This document shows, in pieces, positions 1 through 7,419 of a DNA stretch of 9,515 bases; position 1 is the first letter of the stretch, and the number at the start of each line of letters is the position of its first letter. This DNA is from an uncultured Clostridia bacterium (GTDB taxonomy: Bacteria > Bacillota > Clostridia > Christensenellales > CAG-138): NCBI GenBank assembly GCA_947304365.1, contig CAMZAY010000024.1, positions 1-9,515 of the forward strand, written 5' to 3'. The notes under the pieces were generated by a model. It worked only from the letters and a program-made list of their open reading frames with translations. It did not search any database and was not told the DNA's origin. Both the position numbers and the translations under genes were made by a program.

Positions 1-1
1 G

Positions 2-2455
2 ACCCCCGATAAGCACCTGCAGTACGAGCTGCCGATATTCGTTCCCGGCAGCGCCGAGTTCATGATGATGCAGGACAGGCTGACGGACGAGTTCCCGCAG
101 CTTGCGACCTTCTTCAACCTGATGACGCAGATACCCCTCGCGGGGATCACACAGCTCGTGCCGCCCGGCGGCGCGGGCATAGGCATGCACGTTATCCCCG
201 TTGAAAAGGCCATTTCCGCCGAGAGCAAAAGCGTGCCCGTCGAGCATATCTCCCGCTGGCTCGATATGTACGATAAATTCGGCATTTCGGAATGCTCCTG
301 CCGCAAGCAGCAGACCATGCGCGGTGAAGGCTCCGGCGAGATACGCGGCGATTACTGCATAGGCGTGGGCGACATGGCGGAATACATGGACGACCGCGGC
401 ATCGGGCATTACGTAACCAAGGAAGAGGTGCTTGAGATACTCGAACGCGCCGAGCGCCACGGCTACGTGCATCAGATAACGAACATCGACGGCGAGGATA
501 AGATCGTCGCGATCTGCAACTGCGCTCCGGGAGTGTGCAACGCGCTCCGCACGAGCCAGCTCTTCAACACCCCCAACATGTCCGCCTCCGCCTACCGTGC
601 GCACGTCGAAAAGGAAAAGTGCGTCGCCTGCGGAAAGTGCGTGGAGGTCTGTCCCGTCGGCGCGGCAAAGCTCGGTCAGAAGCTGTGCAGGAAGGACTGG
701 AGCGAGGTAAAGTACCCCAAAACGCAGCTTCCGAACGGCCGCAAATGGGGCCCCGATAAATGGAATTACAATTACCGCGAGGACGCGAAGATCAACTGCT
801 ATGAAACGGGCACCGCGCCCTGCAAGACCGCGTGCCCCGTGCATCTTTCCGTGCAGGGCTATATCAAGATGGCGTCTGAGGGCAGGTTTGACGAGGCGCT
901 GAAGCTCATCAAACAGGATAACCCCCTGCCCATGATCTGCGGCGCTGTCTGTAACCGCCGCTGCGAGGACGCGTGCACCAGGGGCACCGTCGATCAGCCG
1001 CTCGCGATAGACGAGATAAAAAAGTTCATCGCTTCGCTCGATCTTAACAGGAAGGATCGCTACGTGCCGCTCTGCGAGAAGCACGACGGCGGTATGTGGG
1101 GCGACGAGTACAAGGTTGCCGTCATCGGCTCCGGCCCTGCGGGCCTTTCCTGCGCGTATTTCTTAAGGCGGGACGGCTATCCCGTGACCGTGTTCGAGAA
1201 GGAGCGGAGAGCGGGCGGCATGCTGGAGCACGGCATACCCTCCTACCGGCTTGAAAAGGACGTTATGCAGGCCGAGATAGACGTCATCCGCGATATGGGC
1301 GTTGAGTTCAGATTCGGCGTCGAGGTCGGTAAGGACGTGACGATAGACGATCTCCGCAAGCAGGGCTATAAGGCGTTCTTCATTGCGATAGGCATGCAGG
1401 GCGGCCGTCTTGCCGGCGTGCCCGGCGAGGACGCGGAGGGCGTCGAAACGGGAGTGAGCTTCTTAAGGCGCATCAATAACGATCATTCCGTAAGGCTCAA
1501 CGGCAGGACGGTGGTCGTGGGCGGCGGCAACGTCGCGATAGACGTTGCGGGCAGCGCTCTGCGCGCGGGCTCCGACGAGGTGACGATGTTCTGCCTCGAA
1601 CAGCGGGACGAGATGCCCGCGGCGAAGGACGAGGTCGAGGAAGCCCTTGCGGACGGCGTGAAGCTCGAAAACGGCTGGGGACCCAAGGAGGTCATAAAGG
1701 AGAACGGGCGTGTCAGCGCCGTAGTATTCAAGCGCTGCACAAAGGTGTATGACGAAGATCACCGCTTCGCTCCCGAATACGACGAGAACGATACCATCAC
1801 CGTCCCCTGCGATAACCTGCTGCTTTCCATAGGCCAGAGCGTGATCTGGGGCGACCTGTTAAAGGGCACCAAGGTGGAGCTCCGCCCCAACGGAGGCGTT
1901 ATTGCCGACCCCGTCACCCGCCAGACCGCCGAGCCCGATATCTTTGTCGGCGGCGACGTGTTCACGGGCGCCAGGTTCGCGATCGACGCGATAGCCGGCG
2001 GCAGAGAGGGCGCGGTATCGATCAACCGCTTTGTCCATCCCGGCAACTCGCTGACCATCGCCCGCGACCTGAGGGAATTCACGGAGCTTGACAAGAACGA
2101 TATCGCCGATCCCGCCTCACAGGAGAGCTTTGACAATTCTCCCCGTCAGATACCCGGCAAAAAGGCGGGCAGAGCTTCCGCCACGTTTGAGGATCTCAGG
2201 CTCACGTTCACCGAGGAGCAGGTAAAGAAGGAAGCCAAACGCTGTTTGGGCTGCGGCGCGACCACCGTGGATACCAACCGCTGCGTCGGCTGCGGCCTCT
2301 GCACCACCAAGTGCGAGTTCGACGCCATACACCTGACGCGCGACGTCCCGGCGGCGAGCAATATGTATAAGTCCGAAGAAAAGGTAAAGGCGCTGCTGCC
2401 GTACGCGGCAAAACGCGCCGTGAAGATAGTGTTCAAAAAAACCGAAGATGAATAA
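2..2455 (+). CDS. FAD/NAD(P)-dependent oxidoreductase with multiple [4Fe-4S] clusters (GltD/NfnB-like), 5' partial
   Basis: The reading frame is open to the left edge, so the start lies outside the window; the first in-window Met (nt 62) is preceded by 20 sense codons (TPDKHLQYELPIFVPGSAEF). Numbering from that Met: an N-terminal Cys-rich domain (C78, C80, C99, then C152, C154, C159); a ferredoxin motif CxxCxxCxxxC at 187-197; a GltD-type Fe-S helical domain with C246, C254, C258 and C293/C297/C301/C305; an FAD Rossmann motif GSGPAG near 356-361; an NAD(P) Rossmann motif GGGNVA near 487-492; the FAD-closing GGD motif at 630-632; and a C-terminal CxxC plus CxxCxxCxxxC at 728-751. In this family electrons pass between NAD(P)H, FAD and Fe-S clusters in the cytoplasm. 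The physiological acceptor cannot be read from sequence. Its 3' end overlaps hypB by 8 nt, which suggests a link to hydrogen or nickel-enzyme metabolism (inference). The family call is firm; the substrate is unknown. Confidence 0.9.
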   Translation, partial: TPDKHLQYELPIFVPGSAEFMMMQDRLTDEFPQLATFFNLMTQIPLAGITQLVPPGGAGIGMHVIPVEKAISAESKSVPVEHISRWLDMYDKFGISECSCRKQQTMRGEGSGEIRGDYCIGVGDMAEYMDDRGIGHYVTKEEVLEILERAERHGYVHQITNIDGEDKIVAICNCAPGVCNALRTSQLFNTPNMSASAYRAHVEKEKCVACGKCVEVCPVGAAKLGQKLCRKDWSEVKYPKTQLPNGRKWGPDKWNYNYREDAKINCYETGTAPCKTACPVHLSVQGYIKMASEGRFDEALKLIKQDNPLPMICGAVCNRRCEDACTRGTVDQPLAIDEIKKFIASLDLNRKDRYVPLCEKHDGGMWGDEYKVAVIGSGPAGLSCAYFLRRDGYPVTVFEKERRAGGMLEHGIPSYRLEKDVMQAEIDVIRDMGVEFRFGVEVGKDVTIDDLRKQGYKAFFIAIGMQGGRLAGVPGEDAEGVETGVSFLRRINNDHSVRLNGRTVVVGGGNVAIDVAGSALRAGSDEVTMFCLEQRDEMPAAKDEVEEALADGVKLENGWGPKEVIKENGRVSAVVFKRCTKVYDEDHRFAPEYDENDTITVPCDNLLLSIGQSVIWGDLLKGTKVELRPNGGVIADPVTRQTAEPDIFVGGDVFTGARFAIDAIAGGREGAVSINRFVHPGNSLTIARDLREFTELDKNDIADPASQESFDNSPRQIPGKKAGRASATFEDLRLTFTEEQVKKEAKRCLGCGATTVDTNRCVGCGLCTTKCEFDAIHLTRDVPAASNMYKSEEKVKALLPYAAKRAVKIVFKKTEDE

Positions 2456-3146
2456 GAACGGCTTTGATATCATAGAAGTGAGAGCGGGAATAGAGGCCGA
2501 GAACGGCCGCTTTGCCGCCCTCGTGCGCGAGTTGACGGATCGTGAGGGCGTGTTCCTCATAAACCTCATGGCCTCCCCCGGCGCAGGCAAGACGAGCGTG
2601 CTCTGCCGCGTTATCGACGCGCTGTCCGAAAGGTTCGGCGTCGGCGTGATGGAGGCGGATATGGACGCGGACGTGGACGCGCGAACAGTTGCGGAACACG
2701 GCGCCCGGGTCGTGCAGCTGCACACGGGAACCTCCTGCCACATGGACGCGAAGATGACTCTGAAAGGGCTTGAGTCCTTCAAAAAGCCCCTCCCGCAGGT
2801 GATAATACTGGAGAACGTGGGCAATCTCGTCTGCCCCGCGGAGTTTGACGTCGGCGCCGATATGCGGCTGATGATTTTGAGCGTGCCGGAGGGCGACGAC
2901 AAGCCTTTAAAATATCCGCTCATGTTCACCGTGTCCGACTGGATGCTTATAAACAAGACAGATACCGCGCCCGTATTCGATTTTGATTTTACAAGATGCG
3001 AAGATAACGTCCGCACGCTCAACCCCGATATGGTCATATTCCGCGTTTCCGCCAAGACGTGCGAGGGGATCGGGGAGTTCACAACCAGGCTTGCGGAGGT
3101 CGTCTCCTCCGCGCTTTCAAAAAAGCGAAAGGGGGCGGGCGTATGA
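2448..3146 (+). CDS. hypB: Hydrogenase nickel incorporation GTPase HypB, copy 1
   Basis: 232 aa SIMIBI-class GTPase. HypB works with HypA to insert nickel into the large subunit of [NiFe]-hydrogenases in the cytoplasm. Visible motifs are the P-loop ASPGAGKTS (42-50), the EADMDADVDA switch region (69-78), the interfacial metal site C97-H98 plus C129 (in GNLVCPAEFD), the conserved SVPEGDDKPLKYP block (145-157) and a G4 motif NKTD (169-172). It has neither the N-terminal CxxCGC nickel site nor a His-rich stretch, so nickel would be bound only at the GTPase dimer interface. The start at 2448 sits inside the end of the upstream oxidoreductase (8-nt overlap) and has no clear Shine-Dalgarno, which suggests translational coupling. 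The C-terminus is basic (SKKRKGAGV). A second copy follows at once. HypB identity is secure; division of labour with copy 2 is unknown. Confidence 0.95.
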   Translation: MNKNGFDIIEVRAGIEAENGRFAALVRELTDREGVFLINLMASPGAGKTSVLCRVIDALSERFGVGVMEADMDADVDARTVAEHGARVVQLHTGTSCHMDAKMTLKGLESFKKPLPQVIILENVGNLVCPAEFDVGADMRLMILSVPEGDDKPLKYPLMFTVSDWMLINKTDTAPVFDFDFTRCEDNVRTLNPDMVIFRVSAKTCEGIGEFTTRLAEVVSSALSKKRKGAGV

Positions 3147-3799
3147 AGGTGATAGAGCTTAAAATGACTGTGACCGACTCCAACGACCGCGATGCCCAAG
3201 CCCTGCGCCGCGAGCTTTCGGAGCGGGGGATATTCCTTATCAACCTGATGAGCGCGCCCGGCAGCGGCAAGACCACCCTGCTTTCACGCACCATAACCGA
3301 CCTTGCGGGCAGAGCCGATATCGCCGTTATGGAGGCAGACATCGCCTCTGACGTGGACGCGCAAAGGATAAGCGCGCTCGGAGCGGAGAGCGTGCAGGTA
3401 CACACCGACGGAATGTGCCACATGGACGCGGGAATGACCCGCATGGGGCTTGCCGGCATGGAAGGCGCAAACGGGATAGTGTTCCTCGAAAACGTGGGCA
3501 ACCTCATCTGCCCTGCGGAATTCGATACCGGCGCTCACAAAAACGTGATGATACTAAGCGTGCCCGAAGGCGACGACAAGCCTTTGAAATACCCGCTGAT
3601 GTTTTCCCGGAGCGACGCGCTCGTCATCACCAAAATGGACGCTTCTCCTTATTTCGATTTCGATATCGAGACCGTTGAGCGCAGGGTAAAGAAGCTCAAT
3701 CCCGATATACTCATATTCCCGGTTTCCGCCAAGACGGGCGAAGGGATGGAGGCATGGGAGAGCTATATCCTTTCGGAATGGGAAAAAAGCCATGCATGA
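3143..3799 (+). CDS. hypB: Hydrogenase nickel incorporation GTPase HypB, copy 2 (diverged tandem paralogue)
   Basis: 218 aa from ATG 3143, chosen because it overlaps the copy 1 stop as ATGA and has a G-rich Shine-Dalgarno (AAGGGGG, 7 nt spacing). The longer in-frame start at 3059 would run deep into copy 1 and add non-HypB residues. Motifs: P-loop SAPGSGKTT (37-45), EADIASDVDA (64-73), metal site C92-H93 plus C123 (GNLICPAEFD), and SVPEGDDKPLKYP (139-151). At the G4 position it reads TKMD (163-166) in place of the usual NKxD, where Asn contacts guanine. By eye it matches copy 1 at roughly half of positions, with the metal-site and EGDDKP blocks nearly identical, so both come from a duplication that is not recent. 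It also lacks an N-terminal nickel-binding tail. It probably acts with HypA encoded next; altered nucleotide handling is an inference from the G4 change. Confidence 0.93.
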   Translation: MKVIELKMTVTDSNDRDAQALRRELSERGIFLINLMSAPGSGKTTLLSRTITDLAGRADIAVMEADIASDVDAQRISALGAESVQVHTDGMCHMDAGMTRMGLAGMEGANGIVFLENVGNLICPAEFDTGAHKNVMILSVPEGDDKPLKYPLMFSRSDALVITKMDASPYFDFDIETVERRVKKLNPDILIFPVSAKTGEGMEAWESYILSEWEKSHA

Positions 3800-4136
3800 G
3801 CTGAGCATAGTCAAGCACGTTATAAAAACGCTCCGCGAGGTAGCGGAGGATAATAAAGTCAGCCGCATCGGCTCCGTCACGCTCGAGATCGGCGAGGTCT
3901 CCGGCGTGGTGATCGAGCAGCTGACCGACTGCTGGAATTATTTCCGCGATAAGGACGAGCTGGTGCGCGGCGCGCCGCTTTACGTTGAAACCGTCGAGGC
4001 CGTTACGTTCTGCACCGCCTGCGAAAAAACGTACGAAACAGTCAGGTTCGGAAGGATCTGCCCGCACTGCGGCAGCCCGGAAACGTATTTGCTGCGGGGA
4101 AATGAGTTTTCAATAAAGCAGATCGAGGCGGAGTAA
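3792..4136 (+). CDS. hypA: Hydrogenase maturation nickel metallochaperone HypA
   Basis: 114 aa, the usual HypA length. It begins with the hallmark MHE, in which the Met amine, His2 and nearby backbone form the nickel site. A structural zinc site is formed by C74xxC77 and C90xxC93 (FCTACEK and ICPHCGS). The conserved VTLEIGEVSGV segment (29-40) is also typical. HypA hands nickel to, or receives it from, HypB during [NiFe]-hydrogenase large-subunit maturation; in some bacteria it also supplies urease. Its ATG at 3792 overlaps the end of hypB copy 2 by 8 nt and has only a weak Shine-Dalgarno (GGGAA), so expression is likely coupled to the upstream gene. It is the last gene of the operon; a hairpin terminator lies about 155 nt downstream. 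Nothing is missing. The precise client enzyme cannot be told from this window. Confidence 0.97.
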   Translation: MHELSIVKHVIKTLREVAEDNKVSRIGSVTLEIGEVSGVVIEQLTDCWNYFRDKDELVRGAPLYVETVEAVTFCTACEKTYETVRFGRICPHCGSPETYLLRGNEFSIKQIEAE

Positions 4137-4138
4137 TC

Positions 4139-4153
4139 GTTTATATGATAAAC
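4139..4153. repeat. AT-rich 15-bp inverted repeat just after hypA
   Basis: GTTTAT and ATAAAC form a perfect 6-bp inverted repeat around a 3-nt centre, starting 3 nt after the hypA stop. It has no GC stem and no T tract, so it is not a convincing terminator. It may be a protein-binding palindrome, a weak mRNA 3'-end structure, or chance. Confidence 0.3.
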
Positions 4154-4288
4154 AAATGATGGGCCGGTACGGAATTGAATAAGAGGGTAAAAGCAGTATC
4201 GTAGGCATTCAGCAAAAAGGAAGGCGCGGAACGCGATAAACCAAGCAGCTAAGGCCGCTCCTGCGAGACATATCCGAATAACTGTATG

Positions 4289-4338
4289 AAAAAAGCCGCT
4301 GTGGAGTTGTAAAGATACTCCATTACGGCTTTCGTTTT
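4289..4338. terminator. Probable bidirectional rho-independent terminator between convergent operons
   Basis: The outer stem pairs AAAGCCG (4292-4298) with CGGCTTT (4326-4332). The inner stem pairs TGGAGT (4302-4307) with ACTCCA (4317-4322) plus one G-T pair, around a 9-nt loop (4308-4316), with a small internal mismatch at 4299-4300 and 4324-4325. On the + strand TTTT follows at 4335-4338, ending the oxidoreductase-hypBBA operon. On the - strand the run of six A at 4289-4294 reads as six U after the stem, serving the leftward S8 peptidase transcript. The stem is imperfect, but the position between convergent genes and T tracts on both sides support the call. Confidence 0.75.
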
Positions 4339-4462
4339 AGTGTTACCTGCGCTCGACGGGTGATGAAACTTCCTCACTGGGATGCCGGAATCGGCTGCTT
4401 GTTAATTTGTGGGTAATGCAGCAACCGTATGCTGAATGTGTTATTTTGGAGCATTAAGCGGT

Positions 4463-7390
4463 TTAAAGCTCCGGTAAAAGACCGAGCGCAAAGCGCAATA
4501 TCAACAGCGCGTCATTGCCGCTGATAACGCCGTTGCCGTCGACGTCTCCGGCGAGCAGCGCCTCACCCTCGAGCGTGATAAGGCCGAGCGCGTGCCGCAG
4601 GGCGAGCAGCGCGTCGCTGCCGGTGACGACGCCGTTGAGATCGCAGTCGCCCTTGAGGAACGTTGCCCTGTCAACTTCAATTATATCGGCATTGCCGGCG
4701 TAATCGCCGACCTTTACCCAGACCTTGTCGCGGCTGCCTACTGAAACGCTCATGCTCGTGACCGCTCCGCGGGAGTCTTCCTCGACCGCCGTCTCGGTAA
4801 TCGCTGCGGTGCAGGCGGCATTGGAATACACGCCAATGAACGCGGTGTAATGGTTATCGCGGACGGAAAGCGAGAGCGTACTGCCGTCGAAAACGGAAGA
4901 GACAAGCTCGGGAGCGGTCCTGTCGACGGTGATGGGGACCTCCCACACGGCGTTCTCGTTTTCATACGGATCGAAGGGATCGAAGCTCTGCATATAACCC
5001 GTCATGCGGAGTACGCAGTGGGTGCCGTCGGGAAGGTCGTTCCCGCCCCAATGCTCGATCGCACTCCACTCTTCCGCCCCGACGGGCTGATAGAAGGAGA
5101 CGAAGGTGTTCTGCACGGCCTTCGGGACGAAACGGATATCCTGCACGAAGTACTGTTCGCCGGTCTCCGCGTCGACCACCTCGTAGCGGAAGGTCTCCGC
5201 GTTGCGGAGCATATAGGTGTGCACGAAGCCTATGCTGTCCATATTGCCGTCGCCGTTGGGGCTGAGGGAGGAACGGTCAAGCAGAAAGTTCGTCGTGGAG
5301 GCGAACGGGTTCATGCCCAAAAGCACCGTGCTCTCTCCCATATAGGCGACGGCGCGGTTGGTGCCCCACTCGTTGGGGTAAGCCTGAGCGGCGCCCGTGT
5401 ACTGGTCGTAATAATTCCTGCGGTCGAACATCGCGCCGTATTCCCAATCCCCGTAGAAGCCGAGGAACGGAACGGAAAGATCCGTCTCGCCGCGCAGCCT
5501 TACGAAGCCGTCGATATACATGCCCAGAGGGCAGGTGGAATCGAGCGTCGCCTTATAGCCTGCGAGATCGACGGTAACGCTGACGGTCGTCCTGCCGCCG
5601 GCGGGCGCCGTGACGGAGGCGGGAGCGTTAACGCTGCAGTAGGAGGTTATGTCCTCGGAGGCGTGATTCATTATATTAACGAGGCTGTAGCCTATGAGCC
5701 ACATATTGATCTGCTCGGTGAGCACCCTCGTATCGACGGTGTAGGTCAGTGCCCGGTCGCCGAAATTGACCACGTCGAAGCTGAAGGAGAACACGCCGGT
5801 CTTATCATCGTCGTCGCCGAGCTCGAGCTTGGGGCGGAGCGCGCCGGGCACGTCGATATAGGCCTTTGTGGAGACCGCGGCGGTGAGATCGGCCTGACCC
5901 GCGCCCTGCTGCCTGGGGCTGCAGAGAGCGCCGTTGAGCTCCGCGGGGGAGGCGGTGCACATGATGAGCGTATTGACCATCTCCATGACCTGCTCATCGG
6001 TTAGCCCGGGGAAGTTCGCCCTGACGTACTGCTTGACGAGCGCCATGCCTCCCGCGATATGCGGGGTGGCCATGCTGGTGCCGCTCTTGACGTCATACCA
6101 GTCGCCGGAATATTCGGGATCGACCGCAGCGCTTATGCCGTCGCCGGGGGCCATTATCTCGGGCTTTATGCGAAGATCGGAGGTGGAGCCCCAGCTCGAA
6201 TAGCTCGCGGGGATATGATCCGCCTCGTTAAGGCTGGCGGCGACGGACATCGCCCCGCGCAGGCAGGCGGGGGTGGAGGTCGTGCCGTTATCGTAATTGA
6301 AGGTGGGAGTCGTGCCGTTGAATATGTTGCCGTTTCCCGCCGTGCCGGCGTTGCCGGAGGCCGCGGCGACGTTTACTCCGTTGGCGCAAAGCAGGGTGAA
6401 CACGGCCTCGAGATCCTCGTCTTCGGTGAAGCCGCAGTCCGCGCCGAAGCTCATGTTAACGCAGTCGACCTTAAGATAGGCGCAGTCCTCGAGCGCGGCG
6501 ACTATATCGATCCAGTCGGCGCTGCCGCCGTTGAACACCTGCATCGCGATTATCTGCGCGTTGTAAGCGACGCCCTTTGCCTCGGGGCTGCTGCCCGCGG
6601 CGATGGAGCTGACGTGTGTGCCGTGGTCGTTCGAGGCGTAAGCATGGGAAACGTCGGTGTTGGCGGCGTAATAATTGAACGCGAAGGGTATTTTGCTGCT
6701 GCGGAAAAGGTCTTCTCCTGTCAGCGTGCCGGGATAGCGCTGCTCGGCGCAGAGCTCGTTTTCGGAAAGCACCGCGTCAATATCGGCGGCGTCAAAATGC
6801 GGCTGCTCGGGGGCGGAAGCAAACGCCGGATGCGAGGCCAGTATTCCGGTATCTATGACGGCAATGGTCATGCCCTGGCCGGAATAGCCCAGCGCCCACA
6901 TGTCGTCCGCGTTGATGAAGCCCACGGAAGAGGCAAGCCGCTCGGCTTCGCCCTCCGCGTCGACCTCCTCCGGCAGGGTAAAGACGGGGCTGACATAGCA
7001 GTCGGCAACGCCGGGGAGCGCCTTTATGGCGTTGACGAGCCTGTACTCGCCTCTTAATGCAAAGCCGTTGAAAAGCTGAGTATAGCGGTACAGCACCTCG
7101 GCGCCGCCACGCTTCCCGTGGTCGCTCATAATGGCGTTGATGACGGAATCCTGTTCTTCAAGCAGACGGCGGCTGAGCTCGGCCGCGCGAATATCCCCGG
7201 CGGGATAATACGCAAGCGCCGGAGCGCCCTCCAGCTTGACAACGATGTTGACCTCCTCGTTAGGATCTGCCGTTAAGGCTTCCTCCGCACGGACTTCCAT
7301 CCGGGCTGCGGCAGACAGCGGAGTCACGAAGGACAGTAGAATTGCTGCCGCAAGAAGCGCAGCGGCAATACCCTTTATGCTCTTTTTCAT
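4463..7390 (-). CDS. Secreted subtilisin-like S8 serine peptidase with C-terminal dockerin-like repeats
   Basis: 975 aa preproprotein. Residues 1-29 form a Sec signal peptide (KK, hydrophobic core, cleavage near SAA). Residues about 45-138 resemble an I9 inhibitor propeptide. The peptidase domain spans about 160-505 with the triad Asp180 (VIDTG), His256 (NDHGTHV) and Ser439 (SGTSMATPH), and oxyanion Asn347 (ASGNAG). Unlike lactocepin and C5a peptidases, no protease-associated domain is inserted before YSSWGS. Residues about 525-650 look like an Fn3-type beta domain, followed by an SPNGDGN Ca-type motif (710-716) seen in C5a-peptidase-like tails. The end (914-971) has two dockerin-type Ca loops, D915/D917/N919/D926 and D949/D951/N953/D960, each followed by ALLxLRxALGL. 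It lacks LPxTG and a membrane anchor, so it is either free or tethered through a cohesin. It is a monocistronic leftward unit with its own promoter and RBS (AGAGGGG). It likely degrades extracellular protein; the substrate is unknown. Confidence 0.95.
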   Translation of the reverse strand: MKKSIKGIAAALLAAAILLSFVTPLSAAARMEVRAEEALTADPNEEVNIVVKLEGAPALAYYPAGDIRAAELSRRLLEEQDSVINAIMSDHGKRGGAEVLYRYTQLFNGFALRGEYRLVNAIKALPGVADCYVSPVFTLPEEVDAEGEAERLASSVGFINADDMWALGYSGQGMTIAVIDTGILASHPAFASAPEQPHFDAADIDAVLSENELCAEQRYPGTLTGEDLFRSSKIPFAFNYYAANTDVSHAYASNDHGTHVSSIAAGSSPEAKGVAYNAQIIAMQVFNGGSADWIDIVAALEDCAYLKVDCVNMSFGADCGFTEDEDLEAVFTLLCANGVNVAAASGNAGTAGNGNIFNGTTPTFNYDNGTTSTPACLRGAMSVAASLNEADHIPASYSSWGSTSDLRIKPEIMAPGDGISAAVDPEYSGDWYDVKSGTSMATPHIAGGMALVKQYVRANFPGLTDEQVMEMVNTLIMCTASPAELNGALCSPRQQGAGQADLTAAVSTKAYIDVPGALRPKLELGDDDDKTGVFSFSFDVVNFGDRALTYTVDTRVLTEQINMWLIGYSLVNIMNHASEDITSYCSVNAPASVTAPAGGRTTVSVTVDLAGYKATLDSTCPLGMYIDGFVRLRGETDLSVPFLGFYGDWEYGAMFDRRNYYDQYTGAAQAYPNEWGTNRAVAYMGESTVLLGMNPFASTTNFLLDRSSLSPNGDGNMDSIGFVHTYMLRNAETFRYEVVDAETGEQYFVQDIRFVPKAVQNTFVSFYQPVGAEEWSAIEHWGGNDLPDGTHCVLRMTGYMQSFDPFDPYENENAVWEVPITVDRTAPELVSSVFDGSTLSLSVRDNHYTAFIGVYSNAACTAAITETAVEEDSRGAVTSMSVSVGSRDKVWVKVGDYAGNADIIEVDRATFLKGDCDLNGVVTGSDALLALRHALGLITLEGEALLAGDVDGNGVISGNDALLILRFALGLLPEL
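4475..4651 (-). other. Dockerin type I-like repeat pair at the S8 peptidase C-terminus
   Basis: These codons encode residues 914-972 of the peptidase. There are two 12-residue EF-type loops, GDCDLNGVVTGSD and GDVDGNGVISGND, each leading into a helix of the form ALLxLRxALGL. That duplicated loop-helix pattern is the hallmark of type I dockerins, which bind cohesins in a Ca-dependent way. The inter-repeat segment is short (residues 937-946). Cohesin binding is not proven, since isolated dockerin-like repeats also occur in non-cellulosomal secreted proteins of gut Clostridia. Confidence 0.85.
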
Positions 7391-7396
7391 ATCGAT

Positions 7397-7403
7397 CCCC
7401 TCT
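7397..7403 (-). promoter_or_regulatory. Ribosome binding site of the S8 peptidase gene
   Basis: AGAGGGG on the - strand lies 6 nt before the ATG at 7390-7388. It fixes the start at the Met of MKKSIKG, which also gives a proper signal peptide. Confidence 0.8.
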
Positions 7404-7419
7404 GTGTAATAGGTTCTGA

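Larger units (their letters stand above)
4137..4462. other. Non-coding convergent intergenic spacer between hypA and the S8 peptidase gene
   Basis: This 326-nt stretch separates two converging transcription units. It is visibly more AT-rich than the flanking genes. I see no credible gene: the only small frames are an 8-codon one near 4157 and a 17-codon one at 4363-4416, neither with a recognisable product. Its contents are an AT palindrome next to hypA, a strong hairpin near 4292-4338, and weak short inverted repeats at 4384-4395 (GCCG/CGGC) and 4419-4434 (CAGCA/TGCTG). I recognise no tRNA, riboswitch or insertion sequence end. Confidence 0.7.

Noticed and set aside
3059..3142. Upstream in-frame ATG extending hypB copy 2 by 28 codons
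   Set aside because: It would overlap copy 1 extensively and adds residues with no HypB similarity; ATG 3143 has the ATGA overlap and a better Shine-Dalgarno.
2117..3199. 360-codon open frame on the - strand across the oxidoreductase end and hypB copy 1
   Set aside because: Ser/Arg/Thr-rich nonsense-like product, antisense to clear HypB motifs, with no supporting signal.
4363..4416. 17-codon frame MKLPHWDAGIGCLLICG in the spacer
   Set aside because: Too short, with no strong RBS and no recognisable similarity; expected by chance.
4384..4434. Short inverted repeats GCCG/CGGC and CAGCA/TGCTG as a second terminator for the S8 gene
   Set aside because: Stems of only 4-5 bp and no T tract in the direction of transcription; the 4289-4338 hairpin is a far better candidate.
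4850..7057. Long open frames on the + strand (4850-6004 and 6059-7057) opposite the S8 peptidase gene
   Set aside because: Their products are compositionally odd (G, V, A, R, H-rich) with no recognisable domain, and they lie wholly antisense to a gene with an intact catalytic triad and promoter. They are shadows of GC-biased codon use.
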